Of a stretch of 64,000 nt of DNA, positions 9,420-18,462 are shown piece after piece. Position 1 is the stretch's first letter; every line of letters starts with the position of its first letter. A program made the translations under genes and the position numbers. The notes under the pieces are model-generated. The model had not been told where the DNA came from. It saw nothing but the letters and a program-made list of their open reading frames with translations, and made no database searches. Origin of the DNA: Psychrobacillus psychrotolerans (lineage in GTDB: Bacteria > Bacillota > Bacilli > Bacillales_A > Planococcaceae); contig NZ_FOXU01000001.1 in the NCBI RefSeq assembly GCF_900115805.1, positions 248,001 through 312,000 of the forward strand, written 5' to 3'.

Positions 9420-11303
9420 TTATATACAATTTGAATCATCTTCTTGCTCTATCCATTCCAGAGTCAATTTCTCTATCTTCATTTCATTTGATTCAATAGC
9501 TTTCAAAAGTTTTTCGTATGTCTCCCAATCCTCTTCTATTTCGATTTGCTCTTTTAGGTTGGAAATTTCTTTTTCCACTGCTTGAATCTCTTCCTCAATC
9601 TTTCGTTCTACACTTCCTCCTGCACTTCTTTTATATGTTGGTTTTTCTTGTTTTTCATTTTTAAAAGGAATTTCAATTGGTACTTGCTCTTCCCACTTTA
9701 TACGCGCCCAATCATATGACCCTTCAAAAGTTGTTAGCTGACCTTGTTCTAACCAGACCGTTTTCGGGAATAATTTGTTCAAAAAGTATCGGTCATGTGA
9801 AACAGCTAAAATAGTACCATCAAAATCACCCAAAGCATCTTCCAGGACCTCTCTCGATTCGATATCTAAATGGTTCGTCGGCTCATCAAGAATTAGGAGG
9901 TTAATATCCTGATGCATAAGTTGCGCTAAGCGAAGTCTCATACGTTCTCCACCACTTAAATCACCTATTCGCTTGAAAACATCGGGACCAAAGAACATAA
10001 ACTTCGCAAGAATATGGCGAGCATCGCCCTCTACTAAATTTAACTCACTTCGAAATACATCAATCAGCCTTGCCTTCGGATTCTGTATTTCGAAATGCTG
10101 CGATAAATAACCTACACGCACATTGCTACCTAACCGAGCCACTCCATTATCAATAGGAAGATTACCTAACAGCAGATGTAAAATAGTGGATTTACCTGAA
10201 CCATTTCGCCCAACTATCGCAACCCGTTCCTTCCAGTATAGATTAAGCTGAGCATCTTCTAATAAAACATTCTCACCAAATGATTTGTATACATTTTTCA
10301 TCATGACTACTTCTTTCCCACTTCTAGAAGCAAATTCAAATGAGAGCTCCATCTTTTTGGGGTCGATGAGTGGTTTTCTCACTTTTACCATACGTTCTAG
10401 TGCTCTTTCCATATTGCGTGCTTGGCGGAATAACTTCGGATTTGGTGGCACCGCTTCGTTGGCCCATTGTCGAAGACGTCTTATTGCATCCTTCATTTTT
10501 TTTATCTTTTTCTGTTGCTCCTCATAATGCTGAAATTCACGAATTAATTTGGCTTCTTTTTCTAATATAAAGGCAGAATAATCCCCATGATAAAGAGAAA
10601 GCTCTCCTTCCTCTAAATCTGCAATTTTAGTCACAACTTGATCTAAGAAATATCGATCATGCGAAATAATTACAACTGTTCCTGAATAGCCAATCAAATA
10701 TTGTTCCAACCATTCAACTGCAAACAAATCTAAATGATTGGTTGGTTCATCCAACAATAATACATCTGGATCCGACAGTAAAATCTTCCCTAACATTATT
10801 TTCGTCTGTTCTCCACCACTTAAACTAGCAAATGGTTGGTTTATAAACCGAGTAAGCTGGAGTCCCTGCACTACTTTTTCAATTTCAGACTCCATTGTAT
10901 AACCGCCCAAAAGTGTAAATTGTTCTTGAACTTCTCCATACTGTTGTAGCAGACGTTCCATCTCCGCTGCACCAATAGTTGCCATTTGTTTTTCCATTTG
11001 TATCATTTTCTGTTGTAACGCTGTTATTTTTTCAAAAGCATAATGAAGAACATCTAGACCAGTGACATCTTCCGAATAGGAAGGAATTTGAGCCAAATAA
11101 CCTACAGAAGTACCTTTCTTAAAGTGAATAGATCCTTCATCAGGTTTCTCATTTCCCGCCAATAATTTGAATAAAGTCGTTTTACCGCTACCGTTACGAC
11201 CAACAATCGCTAACCTCTCCCCAGTTTTAATAGCTAGAGACAACTTTTCAAAGATTATATTTCCTCCGAGCATTTTAGTTATATTTTGAACTGTACATAT
11301 CAT
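9420..11303 (-). CDS. ABC-F family ATPase (ribosome-acting)
   Basis: Two ABC ATPase domains in one soluble chain without membrane segments. Walker A GRNGSGKTT is at about 36-44 and GRNGSGKST near 362; signatures LSGGEQ and LSGGERM and two LLDEPTNHLD Walker B motifs are intact. The linker (about 250-310) is rich in Lys/Arg, as in the P-site tRNA interaction motif, and a coiled-coil C-terminal extension follows. ABC-F proteins act on the ribosome; some give resistance to peptidyl-transferase drugs. The attenuator-like leader upstream favours an antibiotic-induced role, but the subclass cannot be fixed. Confidence 0.9.
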   Translation of the reverse strand: MICTVQNITKMLGGNIIFEKLSLAIKTGERLAIVGRNGSGKTTLFKLLAGNEKPDEGSIHFKKGTSVGYLAQIPSYSEDVTGLDVLHYAFEKITALQQKMIQMEKQMATIGAAEMERLLQQYGEVQEQFTLLGGYTMESEIEKVVQGLQLTRFINQPFASLSGGEQTKIMLGKILLSDPDVLLLDEPTNHLDLFAVEWLEQYLIGYSGTVVIISHDRYFLDQVVTKIADLEEGELSLYHGDYSAFILEKEAKLIREFQHYEEQQKKIKKMKDAIRRLRQWANEAVPPNPKLFRQARNMERALERMVKVRKPLIDPKKMELSFEFASRSGKEVVMMKNVYKSFGENVLLEDAQLNLYWKERVAIVGRNGSGKSTILHLLLGNLPIDNGVARLGSNVRVGYLSQHFEIQNPKARLIDVFRSELNLVEGDARHILAKFMFFGPDVFKRIGDLSGGERMRLRLAQLMHQDINLLILDEPTNHLDIESREVLEDALGDFDGTILAVSHDRYFLNKLFPKTVWLEQGQLTTFEGSYDWARIKWEEQVPIEIPFKNEKQEKPTYKRSAGGSVERKIEEEIQAVEKEISNLKEQIEIEEDWETYEKLLKAIESNEMKIEKLTLEWIEQEDDSNCI

Positions 11304-11354
11304 AATGAACGCTTCCCTTCAATTCTTATATGAGCTGAGGAGCAATTCTTTTTT

Positions 11355-11423
11355 TCGCAACAAAAAAAGACTGTCTAAAAAGCACAGTCTTTTCGCTACC
11401 TAATTGGATCCGAAAGAATGACT
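11355..11423 (-). promoter_or_regulatory. Attenuator before the ABC-F gene
   Basis: On the minus strand a 10-bp stem (11393-11384 with 11374-11365) and a T run form a strong intrinsic terminator between a short ORF and the ABC-F start. The ascending arm plus adjacent bases (CGAAAAGACT) can pair instead with AGTC and CTTTCG at 11423-11411, just downstream of the short ORF stop. These two structures exclude each other, the standard layout for translation-dependent attenuation. Confidence 0.6.
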
Positions 11424-11425
11424 TC

Positions 11426-11560
11426 TCAGCTATGAGTATTACTATGAAAATGGCTAAAAATAGACAGACCTATCCCGTTAGTAGCATTTTCATGAGTAAT
11501 TGCACAAGAAGTTGATAAGAATTCCAACATAAAAAATTGTGCGTTCATAGTGTTTTTCAT
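11426..11560 (-). CDS. Candidate leader peptide of ABC-F gene (44 aa)
   Basis: A 44-codon ORF beginning MKNTMNAQFF with a GGAGG site ten bases before the ATG. It has no signal peptide pattern and no family I recognise; it contains two FF/IF aromatic patches and ends SHFHSNTHS. Its stop codon lies a few bases before the antiterminator strand of the attenuator, so its translation could control ABC-F expression. A Cys-containing STSCAI stretch is superficially AgrD-like, but no AgrB gene is nearby. Confidence 0.5.
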   Translation of the reverse strand: MKNTMNAQFFMLEFLSTSCAITHENATNGIGLSIFSHFHSNTHS

Positions 11561-11619
11561 CCTTTCTTCACCTCCGTTCGAGTTAGTTAAATAAACAATA
11601 ACACAATTATTCAAACAAT

Positions 11620-11859
11620 TCAATCGTTATTTTCATTTGGTTTTTCAAACGAAGGATCATTTAGCCCCTCATCTACCTTTGGAATTCCTACATCATTTTC
11701 TTCATTTACTTCTTCATTCCCTGTGTTAGGAACTTCTTTATCTTGGTTGTTTAATTGTGTTTCTGGTTTAGCTGGCTGATTGGAGTCCCTTTGAAATCCA
11801 CAGGCAGTCAGTAAAAGACTTGAAATAATCAATATTGAAAATATTCGTTTAGTCATCAT
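11620..11859 (-). CDS. Small lipoprotein
   Basis: A 79-residue secreted lipoprotein: positively charged MMTKR start, hydrophobic core, then LLTAC lipobox with the lipidated Cys at about residue 20. The rest is an acidic Asn/Glu/Pro-rich low-complexity tail (NEEVNEENDVG), with no fold visible. It should sit on the outer face of the membrane. Role unknown. Confidence 0.75.
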   Translation of the reverse strand: MMTKRIFSILIISSLLLTACGFQRDSNQPAKPETQLNNQDKEVPNTGNEEVNEENDVGIPKVDEGLNDPSFEKPNENND

Positions 11860-12072
11860 TAGTTGCCTCCCAATTTAATATTAGAATGCACTAGCAAAGA
11901 AGATTTATACTATAAGATTTCTAAATTTGGCGCAAACAAAAAAACGGAATATCTTCCAGGTAAAGTTTACTTTAGGGTGAGTAACATATTTCTAAGGAAC
12001 AAATAATCTATATAGACTGCCAGTTATCTCTTTAGTTCTGTAAGTAAATGATTTAATGCTCAGGATAGAAAA

Positions 12073-12097
12073 AAACTCCAGCACATGGCTGGAGTTT
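12073..12097 (-). repeat. Terminator hairpin, left duplicate
   Basis: A 10-bp stem, AAACTCCAGC with GCTGGAGTTT around an ACATG loop, followed on the minus strand by a T run. A near-identical hairpin (one base different of 25) lies at 12383-12407 on the other side of the inserted element. This distal copy has kept the U-tract. Confidence 0.85.
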
Positions 12098-12382
12098 CAG
12101 ACTGTAGACAAACTCAATTTTAGGTGTATAGAGTTAAATATTAAACTCGGCAAGGCCCACCACTTCGCTTTCCGTGGGCTTGGCTTCAGCCTCCTCGTCA
12201 CTACGTTCCTGCGGGGTCTTCAGCTCAAGCTATTCCCACAGGAGTCTTCGTGGTGAACCTTGCCTTATAAACAGTTCCAATAGAGTAATTAATATCTTAC
12301 TTTTAATAAGATGAATAAACATCCTTAGGGACATTTATTACTATTCATAACCGTTTATAAAAATACCTTTGTCGTCAAACTG
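12098..12382. mobile_element. IS-derived non-autonomous element (copy A)
   Basis: About 285 bp without a credible gene. The ends form imperfect inverted repeats of the form TCAGnnTGnnGACAAA. The middle carries a long palindromic core (GGCAAGGCCCACCAC facing GTGGTGAACCTTGCC) with the GCTTTCCGTGGGC block also seen in the IS1182-like fragment near 29.5 kb. It is flanked on both sides by the same terminator hairpin. I read it as a MITE-like relative of an IS1182-type element. A related copy lies at 58775-59122. Confidence 0.7.
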
Positions 12383-12407
12383 AAACTCCAACACATGGCT
12401 GGAGTTT
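12383..12407 (-). repeat. Terminator hairpin, right duplicate
   Basis: Same hairpin as 12073-12097 with one substitution in the stem. It is the copy next to the stop of the arrestin-like gene, but its own U-tract has been replaced by the end of the inserted element. Confidence 0.85.
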
Positions 12408-12413
12408 CATATA

Positions 12414-12806
12414 TTATTCTTCAATATCAAAATGGATCTCGTCTTCATCGTTATACTCAGATCCATTTTCAAATAACACGGTTGTTCTTAAAATAAGTTT
12501 CGTAACTTCCTCATTATTATCTGGTATCCATCTTTCATCGGGCATAATCTCGAAAGGAATCATTTGCATATCCTTTGAAGCAGCTGCACCGACTAACTCT
12601 ATAGAGTGTTTCGAAACTATTTTAGATGATTCACCATTCGTTAGTTTAAATACCTCTAATTTGATATTTTCAACCGATTCATCATGTACTCCATCAATAT
12701 AAATTGTACCTGATAAGTTTATCCCATGTTCAATAATAGGATGATCCACAACCGTATCTATCTTAATAGATTTTACTTCTATGGAAGATTCAAACTTCTT
12801 CGCCAT
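12414..12806 (-). CDS. Spo0M/arrestin-like protein (tentative)
   Basis: A 130-residue, all-beta-looking acidic protein with no membrane segment. The stretch IKIDTVVDHPIIEHGINLSG and the later MQMIPFEIMPDERWIP resemble the first beta-sandwich of Spo0M-type arrestin-like proteins, but the second domain of Spo0M is absent, so this is a half-length relative at best. It ends six bases before the AI-2E family transporter start region, so the two are likely cotranscribed (transporter first). Function unknown. Confidence 0.45.
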   Translation of the reverse strand: MAKKFESSIEVKSIKIDTVVDHPIIEHGINLSGTIYIDGVHDESVENIKLEVFKLTNGESSKIVSKHSIELVGAAASKDMQMIPFEIMPDERWIPDNNEEVTKLILRTTVLFENGSEYNDEDEIHFDIEE

Positions 12807-12811
12807 TATTC

Positions 12812-14005
12812 TCAGTCCACCTTGTGATTTGTATACTCATAATGATTTTCAATAACTGGTTCAAACTTATTATAACGCTTTTTAAACAATGTATAAAAGT
12901 GTGAAATGATAACTTTTAATATGGCATATCCTGGTATCCCTAAAATCACTCCCGGAACCCCAAATAATGATCCTGCTGTTATAAGAACAAAAATAATAGT
13001 AATTGGGTGCACATGTAGTGATTTACCCATTATTTGTGGTGATATAAACTTACCTTCTATTAATTGTACTACTGTCCAAACAATTGCTAATCCAACTAGT
13101 AATAATGGGGATGTTACTAACGCGATTATCGCTGCTGGAGTAATAGCAATAACTGGACCCAAATATGGTACAACACTAGTAACCATAGCGATAACTCCCA
13201 ATAATAGAGCATATGGCATTTGAATAATAGTAAACCCTATATAAATCATAAACCCGATACACATAGATACTAGTATTTGTCCTTGAATATATGAGCTAAT
13301 TTGTCTATCTATACCTGTAAATACTTCCTGTAAATCATCTCGCATCCTTGGAGGAAATAGCTTCATCACAAAATTAGGTAACTTTTCTCCATCTTTTAAT
13401 AAGTAGAAAACGATAAATGGAACCGTTACAATCGCCAGTACAAAACTAGTTAAAACCCCTACAATGGAGGAAATCCCAGTTGCTATTCCAGTTACAGTAT
13501 TTTGAACGAATTCCCCAATTTCGTCAGGAAGCCCATTTAATACTGATGCAACGTCATTTTCTATTTGTAAATAATAATCCTTAAAAATAGATGTTCTTAA
13601 AAAAGCATCAAGATCATTAAAAAGTTGGATAAAGTAAGTAGGCAGTTCCTCTACTAGTTTAAATATTTGTCCCTTTAAAAAAGGAAACACTAGGAATACC
13701 AGTAAAGTTATTAAACCGACTAAGACTAAGAAAATGATCAGAATTCCCCAGACCCGTTTAATTTTAATTTTTTCTAGTAACCGCAATATTGGGCGTAATA
13801 AATAGTATACAATGACAGCTAAAATTATTGGTAAAATTACATTGCCGAGAAACACTGTCAAAGGCACAAAAATAAAGGAAATTTCATCGTAGATCATAAT
13901 AACAAGTCCAATCATTAGCAACAGAATTAATGAAAAGATTGTATTACGTCCGCCTAAAAATTTTATGTATCTAGTAGAGAAAAAAGAAGGTTTTTCTGGC
14001 TCCAC
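12812..14005 (-). CDS. AI-2E family transporter (UPF0118)
   Basis: A polytopic membrane protein with about eight hydrophobic segments and a long extracellular amphipathic region (about 110-165), the layout of the AI-2E exporter family, which includes YdbI/YueF-like proteins and Na+/H+ antiporter-like members. The late GVPGVILGIPGYAILK motif is characteristic. The frame is open three codons upstream to a TTG at 14014, but AAAGGAAG is then too close; a GTG at 14005 is spaced better. The substrate is not inferable. Confidence 0.88.
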   Translation of the reverse strand: MEPEKPSFFSTRYIKFLGGRNTIFSLILLLMIGLVIMIYDEISFIFVPLTVFLGNVILPIILAVIVYYLLRPILRLLEKIKIKRVWGILIIFLVLVGLITLLVFLVFPFLKGQIFKLVEELPTYFIQLFNDLDAFLRTSIFKDYYLQIENDVASVLNGLPDEIGEFVQNTVTGIATGISSIVGVLTSFVLAIVTVPFIVFYLLKDGEKLPNFVMKLFPPRMRDDLQEVFTGIDRQISSYIQGQILVSMCIGFMIYIGFTIIQMPYALLLGVIAMVTSVVPYLGPVIAITPAAIIALVTSPLLLVGLAIVWTVVQLIEGKFISPQIMGKSLHVHPITIIFVLITAGSLFGVPGVILGIPGYAILKVIISHFYTLFKKRYNKFEPVIENHYEYTNHKVD

Positions 14006-14076
14006 TTCTATCAAACTTCCTTTCTATTTATATTTATTTTACGGAGTAAAAAATAATATGGCAATATTAAAGCAAC

Positions 14077-15018
14077 TTATTTCTCTAAAAACTCTGTAAT
14101 GGCCGTTTTATTCATCTCTTTGTCGAGTACGATGACTGATCCAGCATGGCTATAATTCTTAAATGAATATGTACCTTCTACTGGAATTGTCAATTTTTCC
14201 ATTTCTAACTTACCACTTACAACTGCATCTAATATTCTCTTTGTTTTGTCTGAACGCGAATAATCTGTTTGGATATATCCCTCAGTAGCTCCAATGAATT
14301 TAGGTAAATTCGGTACGTTTTCGATGGACAATAGCTCGTCTTTTAAGATCTCCATCACCAACTGTTGTCTACCTACTCGCCCAAAGTCTCCTTCTGCATC
14401 GGAACGGAAACGAGCATAACCGAGTAGTTCTTTACCATTTAGATTCTGTTGTCCTTTCTTTAATGTGACACCAATTTTCTCAGACATATCCTTTTCAACA
14501 TTTACTGGTACGCCGTCTGGTGCAATTATATCGACTAGAGACTCAAAGCTACTAAAATCGATTAACGCATAGTGGTGAATAGGTAAATCGAACATCCCTT
14601 GCATAGTATCTTTCAATAATTGTACTTTACCAAGATAAAAAGCTGTATTTAATTTATATGATTCATGTTCGGGAATATCTGCATATATATCACGCATGAA
14701 TGATATCACTTTCACATCATTGTTTTCTTTATCCCAGGAAAAGATCATCATTGTATCTGTTCGAGCTTGATCCTCCCCTCTGGAATCTACACCAAGAACC
14801 AGAATATTTTCACGGTCACCTTTCTTAAGCTCATCACCATTAAATTCCATTGGTTCTTTTTGTTCTGTATCTGCAAATTTGTAGCCACTAGAATATTGTG
14901 TAAATGTATAAATACCAATTCCTACAGCCAAAAACAAAAAAATAACAAAAAGTATGCGTCCTACTCTGGGACGTCTTTTTCTGCGACGTCTACTAGTTTG
15001 TTGTAATTCTTCTTCCAT
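14077..15018 (-). CDS. LytR-CpsA-Psr family cell-wall ligase
   Basis: Attaches teichoic acid or other anionic polymers to peptidoglycan. A basic N-terminus and a membrane anchor at about 19-41 precede the extracellular LCP domain. The motifs VLGVDSRGEDQARTDTMM (about 75-92) and YARFRSDAEGDFGRVGRQQ (about 201-219) hold the conserved Asp and Arg residues that bind the polyprenyl diphosphate and metal. Length 313 is typical. It is a single gene. Confidence 0.93.
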   Translation of the reverse strand: MEEELQQTSRRRRKRRPRVGRILFVIFLFLAVGIGIYTFTQYSSGYKFADTEQKEPMEFNGDELKKGDRENILVLGVDSRGEDQARTDTMMIFSWDKENNDVKVISFMRDIYADIPEHESYKLNTAFYLGKVQLLKDTMQGMFDLPIHHYALIDFSSFESLVDIIAPDGVPVNVEKDMSEKIGVTLKKGQQNLNGKELLGYARFRSDAEGDFGRVGRQQLVMEILKDELLSIENVPNLPKFIGATEGYIQTDYSRSDKTKRILDAVVSGKLEMEKLTIPVEGTYSFKNYSHAGSVIVLDKEMNKTAITEFLEK

Positions 15019-15160
15019 CTTAAAATCTCCCCTTTATACAGTAATAATAACGTATTTCAGCTAAGATAGTTTCAGATTTTTGTACAACTAGTTAACAAGT
15101 GTTAAAATTTGTTTTACACAAACAAAATTTCAATAGGTGAGATGAATCGGAGGAATAAAT

Positions 15161-15679
15161 ATGATAGAAAAAGCAACATTTGCAGGCGGATGTTTTTGGT
15201 GCATGGTAAAACCATTCGACACATGGGATGGCATACATAAGGTAACTTCTGGATACATGGGTGGTCATCTTGATAATCCTACATATGAAGACGTTAAAAA
15301 AGGGGATACAGGTCACTTAGAAGTGGTAGAAATACAATTTGATCCAAGCATCTTCTCTTACAATCAATTGCTAGAAATATTTTGGCAACAAATTGACCCT
15401 ACCGATGATGGAGGCCAGTTTCAAGATCGCGGTGAAAGTTATCGCACTGCCATATTTATTCATTCGGATGAACAACGACAGCTCGCGGAGAAATCGAAAA
15501 TACAGCTTGGGGCAAGTGGGAAATTCTCTAAGCCTATTGTTACCGAAATACGAGAAGCTAAAACATTTTATGAAGCCGAAGAGTATCATCAAGACTTCTA
15601 TAAAAAAAGCCCTAACCATTACAAAGAGGATCGAGCACAATCAGGTCGAGATGAATTTATCGAGAAAAATTGGAAGTAA
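15161..15679 (+). CDS. msrA: Peptide-methionine (S)-S-oxide reductase
   Basis: Repairs S-sulfoxides of methionine. The catalytic motif GGCFWC puts the nucleophilic Cys at residue 11; [12 protein letters not shown] and [10 protein letters not shown] are the other family motifs, the latter toward the C-terminus. At 172 residues it is an MsrA alone, with no MsrB fusion and no msrB next door. The ATG has an ATCGGAGGA site. A terminator follows. Confidence 0.95.
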   Translation: MIEKATFAGGCFWCMVKPFDTWDGIHKVTSGYMGGHLDNPTYEDVKKGDTGHLEVVEIQFDPSIFSYNQLLEIFWQQIDPTDDGGQFQDRGESYRTAIFIHSDEQRQLAEKSKIQLGASGKFSKPIVTEIREAKTFYEAEEYHQDFYKKSPNHYKEDRAQSGRDEFIEKNWK

Positions 15680-15693
15680 AACTTAACTAAGTT

Positions 15694-15735
15694 GGCCCCC
15701 GAGACAATTTTTAAATTGTTTTTGGGGCTTTTTAT
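15694..15735 (+). terminator. msrA terminator
   Basis: GCCCCCGAGACAATTT pairs with AAATTGTTTTTGGGGC (G-U pairs included), followed by a T run. Confidence 0.85.
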
Positions 15736-16045
15736 ATACAGGAGAATAGCTTACTGGGGCTAGTTTGAGGCAAACATTGGGGTTAATAAAATTATTAGTG
15801 GCGGCGTATGTACTGCAATGTATAAGTGAATTAGGGCAAAACAAAAAGCATCTCTATTCGAGGTGCTTTTATTAAGTACTATGGATTATATTAATATAAA
15901 ACCTTTTTCCTTGTTATTACATTATGCCTCCCGCACTGACCTAAGAAAAATGTATAATTAATCACACCGCTGTGAGCTGTACTTTTTATAAATTTTAAAA
16001 AAGCTCAGTCTATAGTGAACTGAGCTTTCCCTACGTTTTTTTCAT
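15736..16045. other. Intergenic stretch with two hairpins
   Basis: No convincing gene in either strand. Two terminator-like hairpins are present: AAAAGCATCTC with GAGGTGCTTTT at 15844-15870, and AAAGCTCAGT with ACTGAGCTTT at 16000-16028. The latter has a T run on the minus strand and probably ends the lipoprotein/ABC operon. Confidence 0.6.
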
Positions 16046-16625
16046 TTATTTTTTAACGAAGCACCCGTTAGCCATCCATGCAACACAAAATAGTGCTGCA
16101 CCACAGATAATGAAAATGGTTAGTGGAGTTGTGGTTTAAGCCGTGACGATGAAAAATATTTTTACCTTGTAGTTTGTCATCCAGTTTAAGAGTAAGTGCA
16201 TCATCGTCATTTTCAGGCATCTTCCCAGCTTCTGATACCTGTCCAACACCATCTTTGACTTGTTTGTCTTTATCTACAAAACGATATAAGATATTAAAAC
16301 GTACACGATCTTCATAAGGATAAACGACTTCAATTTCATAACGTCCATCATCAAGTTTCCCAAGTTCTCTGTTTAAGGCCTGTTCTTCTTTAGACAAGTC
16401 ACTATCATCTACTCTATCATCAAGATCTTCTTCGTACCAATTTCCCACATTATTGTTTTGACTATTTTTATCATCTTCCATTAAATCTTTATTTTTCTGA
16501 TCACGGTCTTTATCGTTAGTGTGCCCAGATTCATTTTTATCATTTACCTCTGTTGGTTCATCTGAACACCCAACTAACATATTAGCCATCAATCCTATTA
16601 GTACTAACGATATCATTTTTTTCAT
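16046..16625 (-). pseudogene. Lipoprotein gene with probable frameshift
   Basis: The frame encodes a lipoprotein: MKKMISLVLIGLMANMLVGC with lipobox Cys20, a highly charged Asn/Asp/Lys-rich linker (about 25-75), and a folded region with RYEIEVVYPYEDRVRFNILY. The open frame stops at 16068, but its last 25 residues look non-native, while the adjacent frame gives a clean hydrophobic tail (TIFIICGAALFCVAWMANG, ending at 16046). A frameshift near 16130-16170 is likely. It lies 40 bases after the second ABC gene and is probably cotranscribed with it. Confidence 0.55.
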
Positions 16626-16665
16626 ATTATATTTTCCCCTTCGGATTTTTATAAAATAAAATATA

Positions 16666-18462
16666 TTACTTTCTCAACGCTACAGCTGGCTCTGTCGAGA
16701 TTAACTTGTAGCTTGCTATCACACTAATTACAATTACAACACTCCCAGTGGAAAGTATTGATAGTACGATTTGTAACGGTGTGATGATCATTGCCAAACT
16801 GAAAATCATGCCGACTAAATACATACAGCCTATAAGGACAGCTTGAGAAACAGCTGACATTGTTGCTAAAAGTAAATTTTCACTGACAATAATTTTCCGA
16901 ATTGTTCCTTTATTATAGCCCAAGGCGGAAAGCAGCCCTATTTCCTTGTATCTTAAATTTTGCAGTTTGATCAGTAATACGGAACTGATAAACAAACCAA
17001 TTGCTAAGATTAAAATAGAAACGATCAAAAACAAACGGCTAAGATTGTTGAATGTATTTTGCAAAACTTCTACTTCTTTGACTGCAGTTTTACTGTCGAT
17101 TTTTTTGTTAGTAAGCATTTGACTTACTGACACAATATCTTCAAAAATCTTTACATCATAACTGATTGAGTAGTTTTTTTCTTTCTCAACATTTTGGTAA
17201 AATTTCTCTTCAATATCGGAGCTTACAAAGAAATCATCGTAGCCTTCATTAAAGATGCCGCTTATCGTAAGCGTGTATTCTTTAGCTCCATAATTTAAGG
17301 TAACTTCTTTACCAATCAAACTACTAATATCATTTTCAAATTTTTTAGCGAGGCTTGGACTAAGTGCTATTTCCTTTTCACCTGTTTTGGGCATAGCACC
17401 ATATGACATTTTTTCAGTAGCCTTTGCCATTGGGTATTTTTCTACTAATGCTTCCGTTTTATCCCCTATCCTTAAAGTAACATCCGTTATTTTGTATTGG
17501 TAATACACATTTTCGATACGCTTATCGGATTTCAATAATTCAATAACTTTACCATCATCCTCACCTTTAATATAACCGTTGTTAAAGGCCGTGTTTTTAT
17601 CTTGAAAATCCGAAATATTCTTGTCCATTATATTCCCAGAAGATAAAGACAACATAAATACAAGGATACCGATGGAAATTGCCAAACTGACAGCCATATA
17701 GCGTGTAATATTCACTTTGAAGTTCTTAAGCCCTCGCTTGAACGCAGATATTTTAATCGCGTTATTTAAACTGAGCTTATGATCACTAGCAATTTCTGTA
17801 TGGGACTCGGTATCTTTTGCAATAATTTTTCCTTTCTCAATATGAATGACTTTATCTGCAAAACTACAAATCTTTTGGTCATGCGTAATCACAATCACCA
17901 AACGTTCTTTTGAAATTTCTTTTAAAAGCTCCATAATTTCATTAGAGTTCTTTCGGTCTAATGCTCCAGTCGGCTCATCCGCCAAAATAATACGAGGATT
18001 ACTAATCAACGCTCTTGCAATAGCAACTCGTTGCTTTTGACCGCCCGATAGATTTTCGATTTTTTCATTAGTCTTTTGCGATAATCCCAGTTTATTTAGC
18101 AGCTCTTTGGCATTTTCTCTATTTTCCTCTTCACTTGCTGTATTTAACTCACAAGCAAGCAAGATGTTTTCAATAACGGTATATCCTCTTAAAAGATGGT
18201 AGTTTTGAAAGATAAACCCGATATTTTCTCTGCGGTACGCACACAATTCATCGGCATTCATTTTGCTGATAGAAGTACCACAAGCCGTAATATCACCACT
18301 GTAATTACTGTCGAATCCTGCAATCATATTAAGCAACGTGCTTTTACCGGAACCTGATGCACCTAAAAGGCAAACAAGTCCTTGGCTTGGAAAGTTAAAA
18401 CTTGTATCTTCCAAAATAACTGAATGATCATATCGTATTGTAAGGTTATTTATCTGTATCAC
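16666..18462 (-). CDS. ABC transporter, fused ATPase-FtsX permease (second of pair)
   Basis: An N-terminal MacB/LolD-type ATPase (Walker A GASGSGKST about 34-42, LSGGQKQR signature, ILADEPTGALD Walker B) is fused to an FtsX-like permease with one membrane segment at about 255, a large extracellular domain, and three segments at the C-terminus. Such type VII ABC proteins work as mechanotransmitters or peptide/lantibiotic exporters. It starts with GTG overlapping the previous stop by one base. Next to a two-component system it probably belongs to an envelope stress or peptide-resistance module. Confidence 0.88.
   Translation of the reverse strand: MIQINNLTIRYDHSVILEDTSFNFPSQGLVCLLGASGSGKSTLLNMIAGFDSNYSGDITACGTSISKMNADELCAYRRENIGFIFQNYHLLRGYTVIENILLACELNTASEEENRENAKELLNKLGLSQKTNEKIENLSGGQKQRVAIARALISNPRIILADEPTGALDRKNSNEIMELLKEISKERLVIVITHDQKICSFADKVIHIEKGKIIAKDTESHTEIASDHKLSLNNAIKISAFKRGLKNFKVNITRYMAVSLAISIGILVFMLSLSSGNIMDKNISDFQDKNTAFNNGYIKGEDDGKVIELLKSDKRIENVYYQYKITDVTLRIGDKTEALVEKYPMAKATEKMSYGAMPKTGEKEIALSPSLAKKFENDISSLIGKEVTLNYGAKEYTLTISGIFNEGYDDFFVSSDIEEKFYQNVEKEKNYSISYDVKIFEDIVSVSQMLTNKKIDSKTAVKEVEVLQNTFNNLSRLFLIVSILILAIGLFISSVLLIKLQNLRYKEIGLLSALGYNKGTIRKIIVSENLLLATMSAVSQAVLIGCMYLVGMIFSLAMIITPLQIVLSILSTGSVVIVISVIASYKLISTEPAVALRK

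Noticed and set aside
11426-11560. AgrD-like autoinducer peptide
   Set aside because: Only a Ser-Thr-Ser-Cys stretch matches; there is no amphipathic leader with acidic C-terminus and no agrB, agrC or agrA nearby.
12056-12256. Plus-strand ORF of 66 codons across repeat copy A
   Set aside because: It follows the palindromic core of the IS-derived element; the related frame in copy B has a different length and sequence after an insertion, and there is no ribosome binding site. Spurious.
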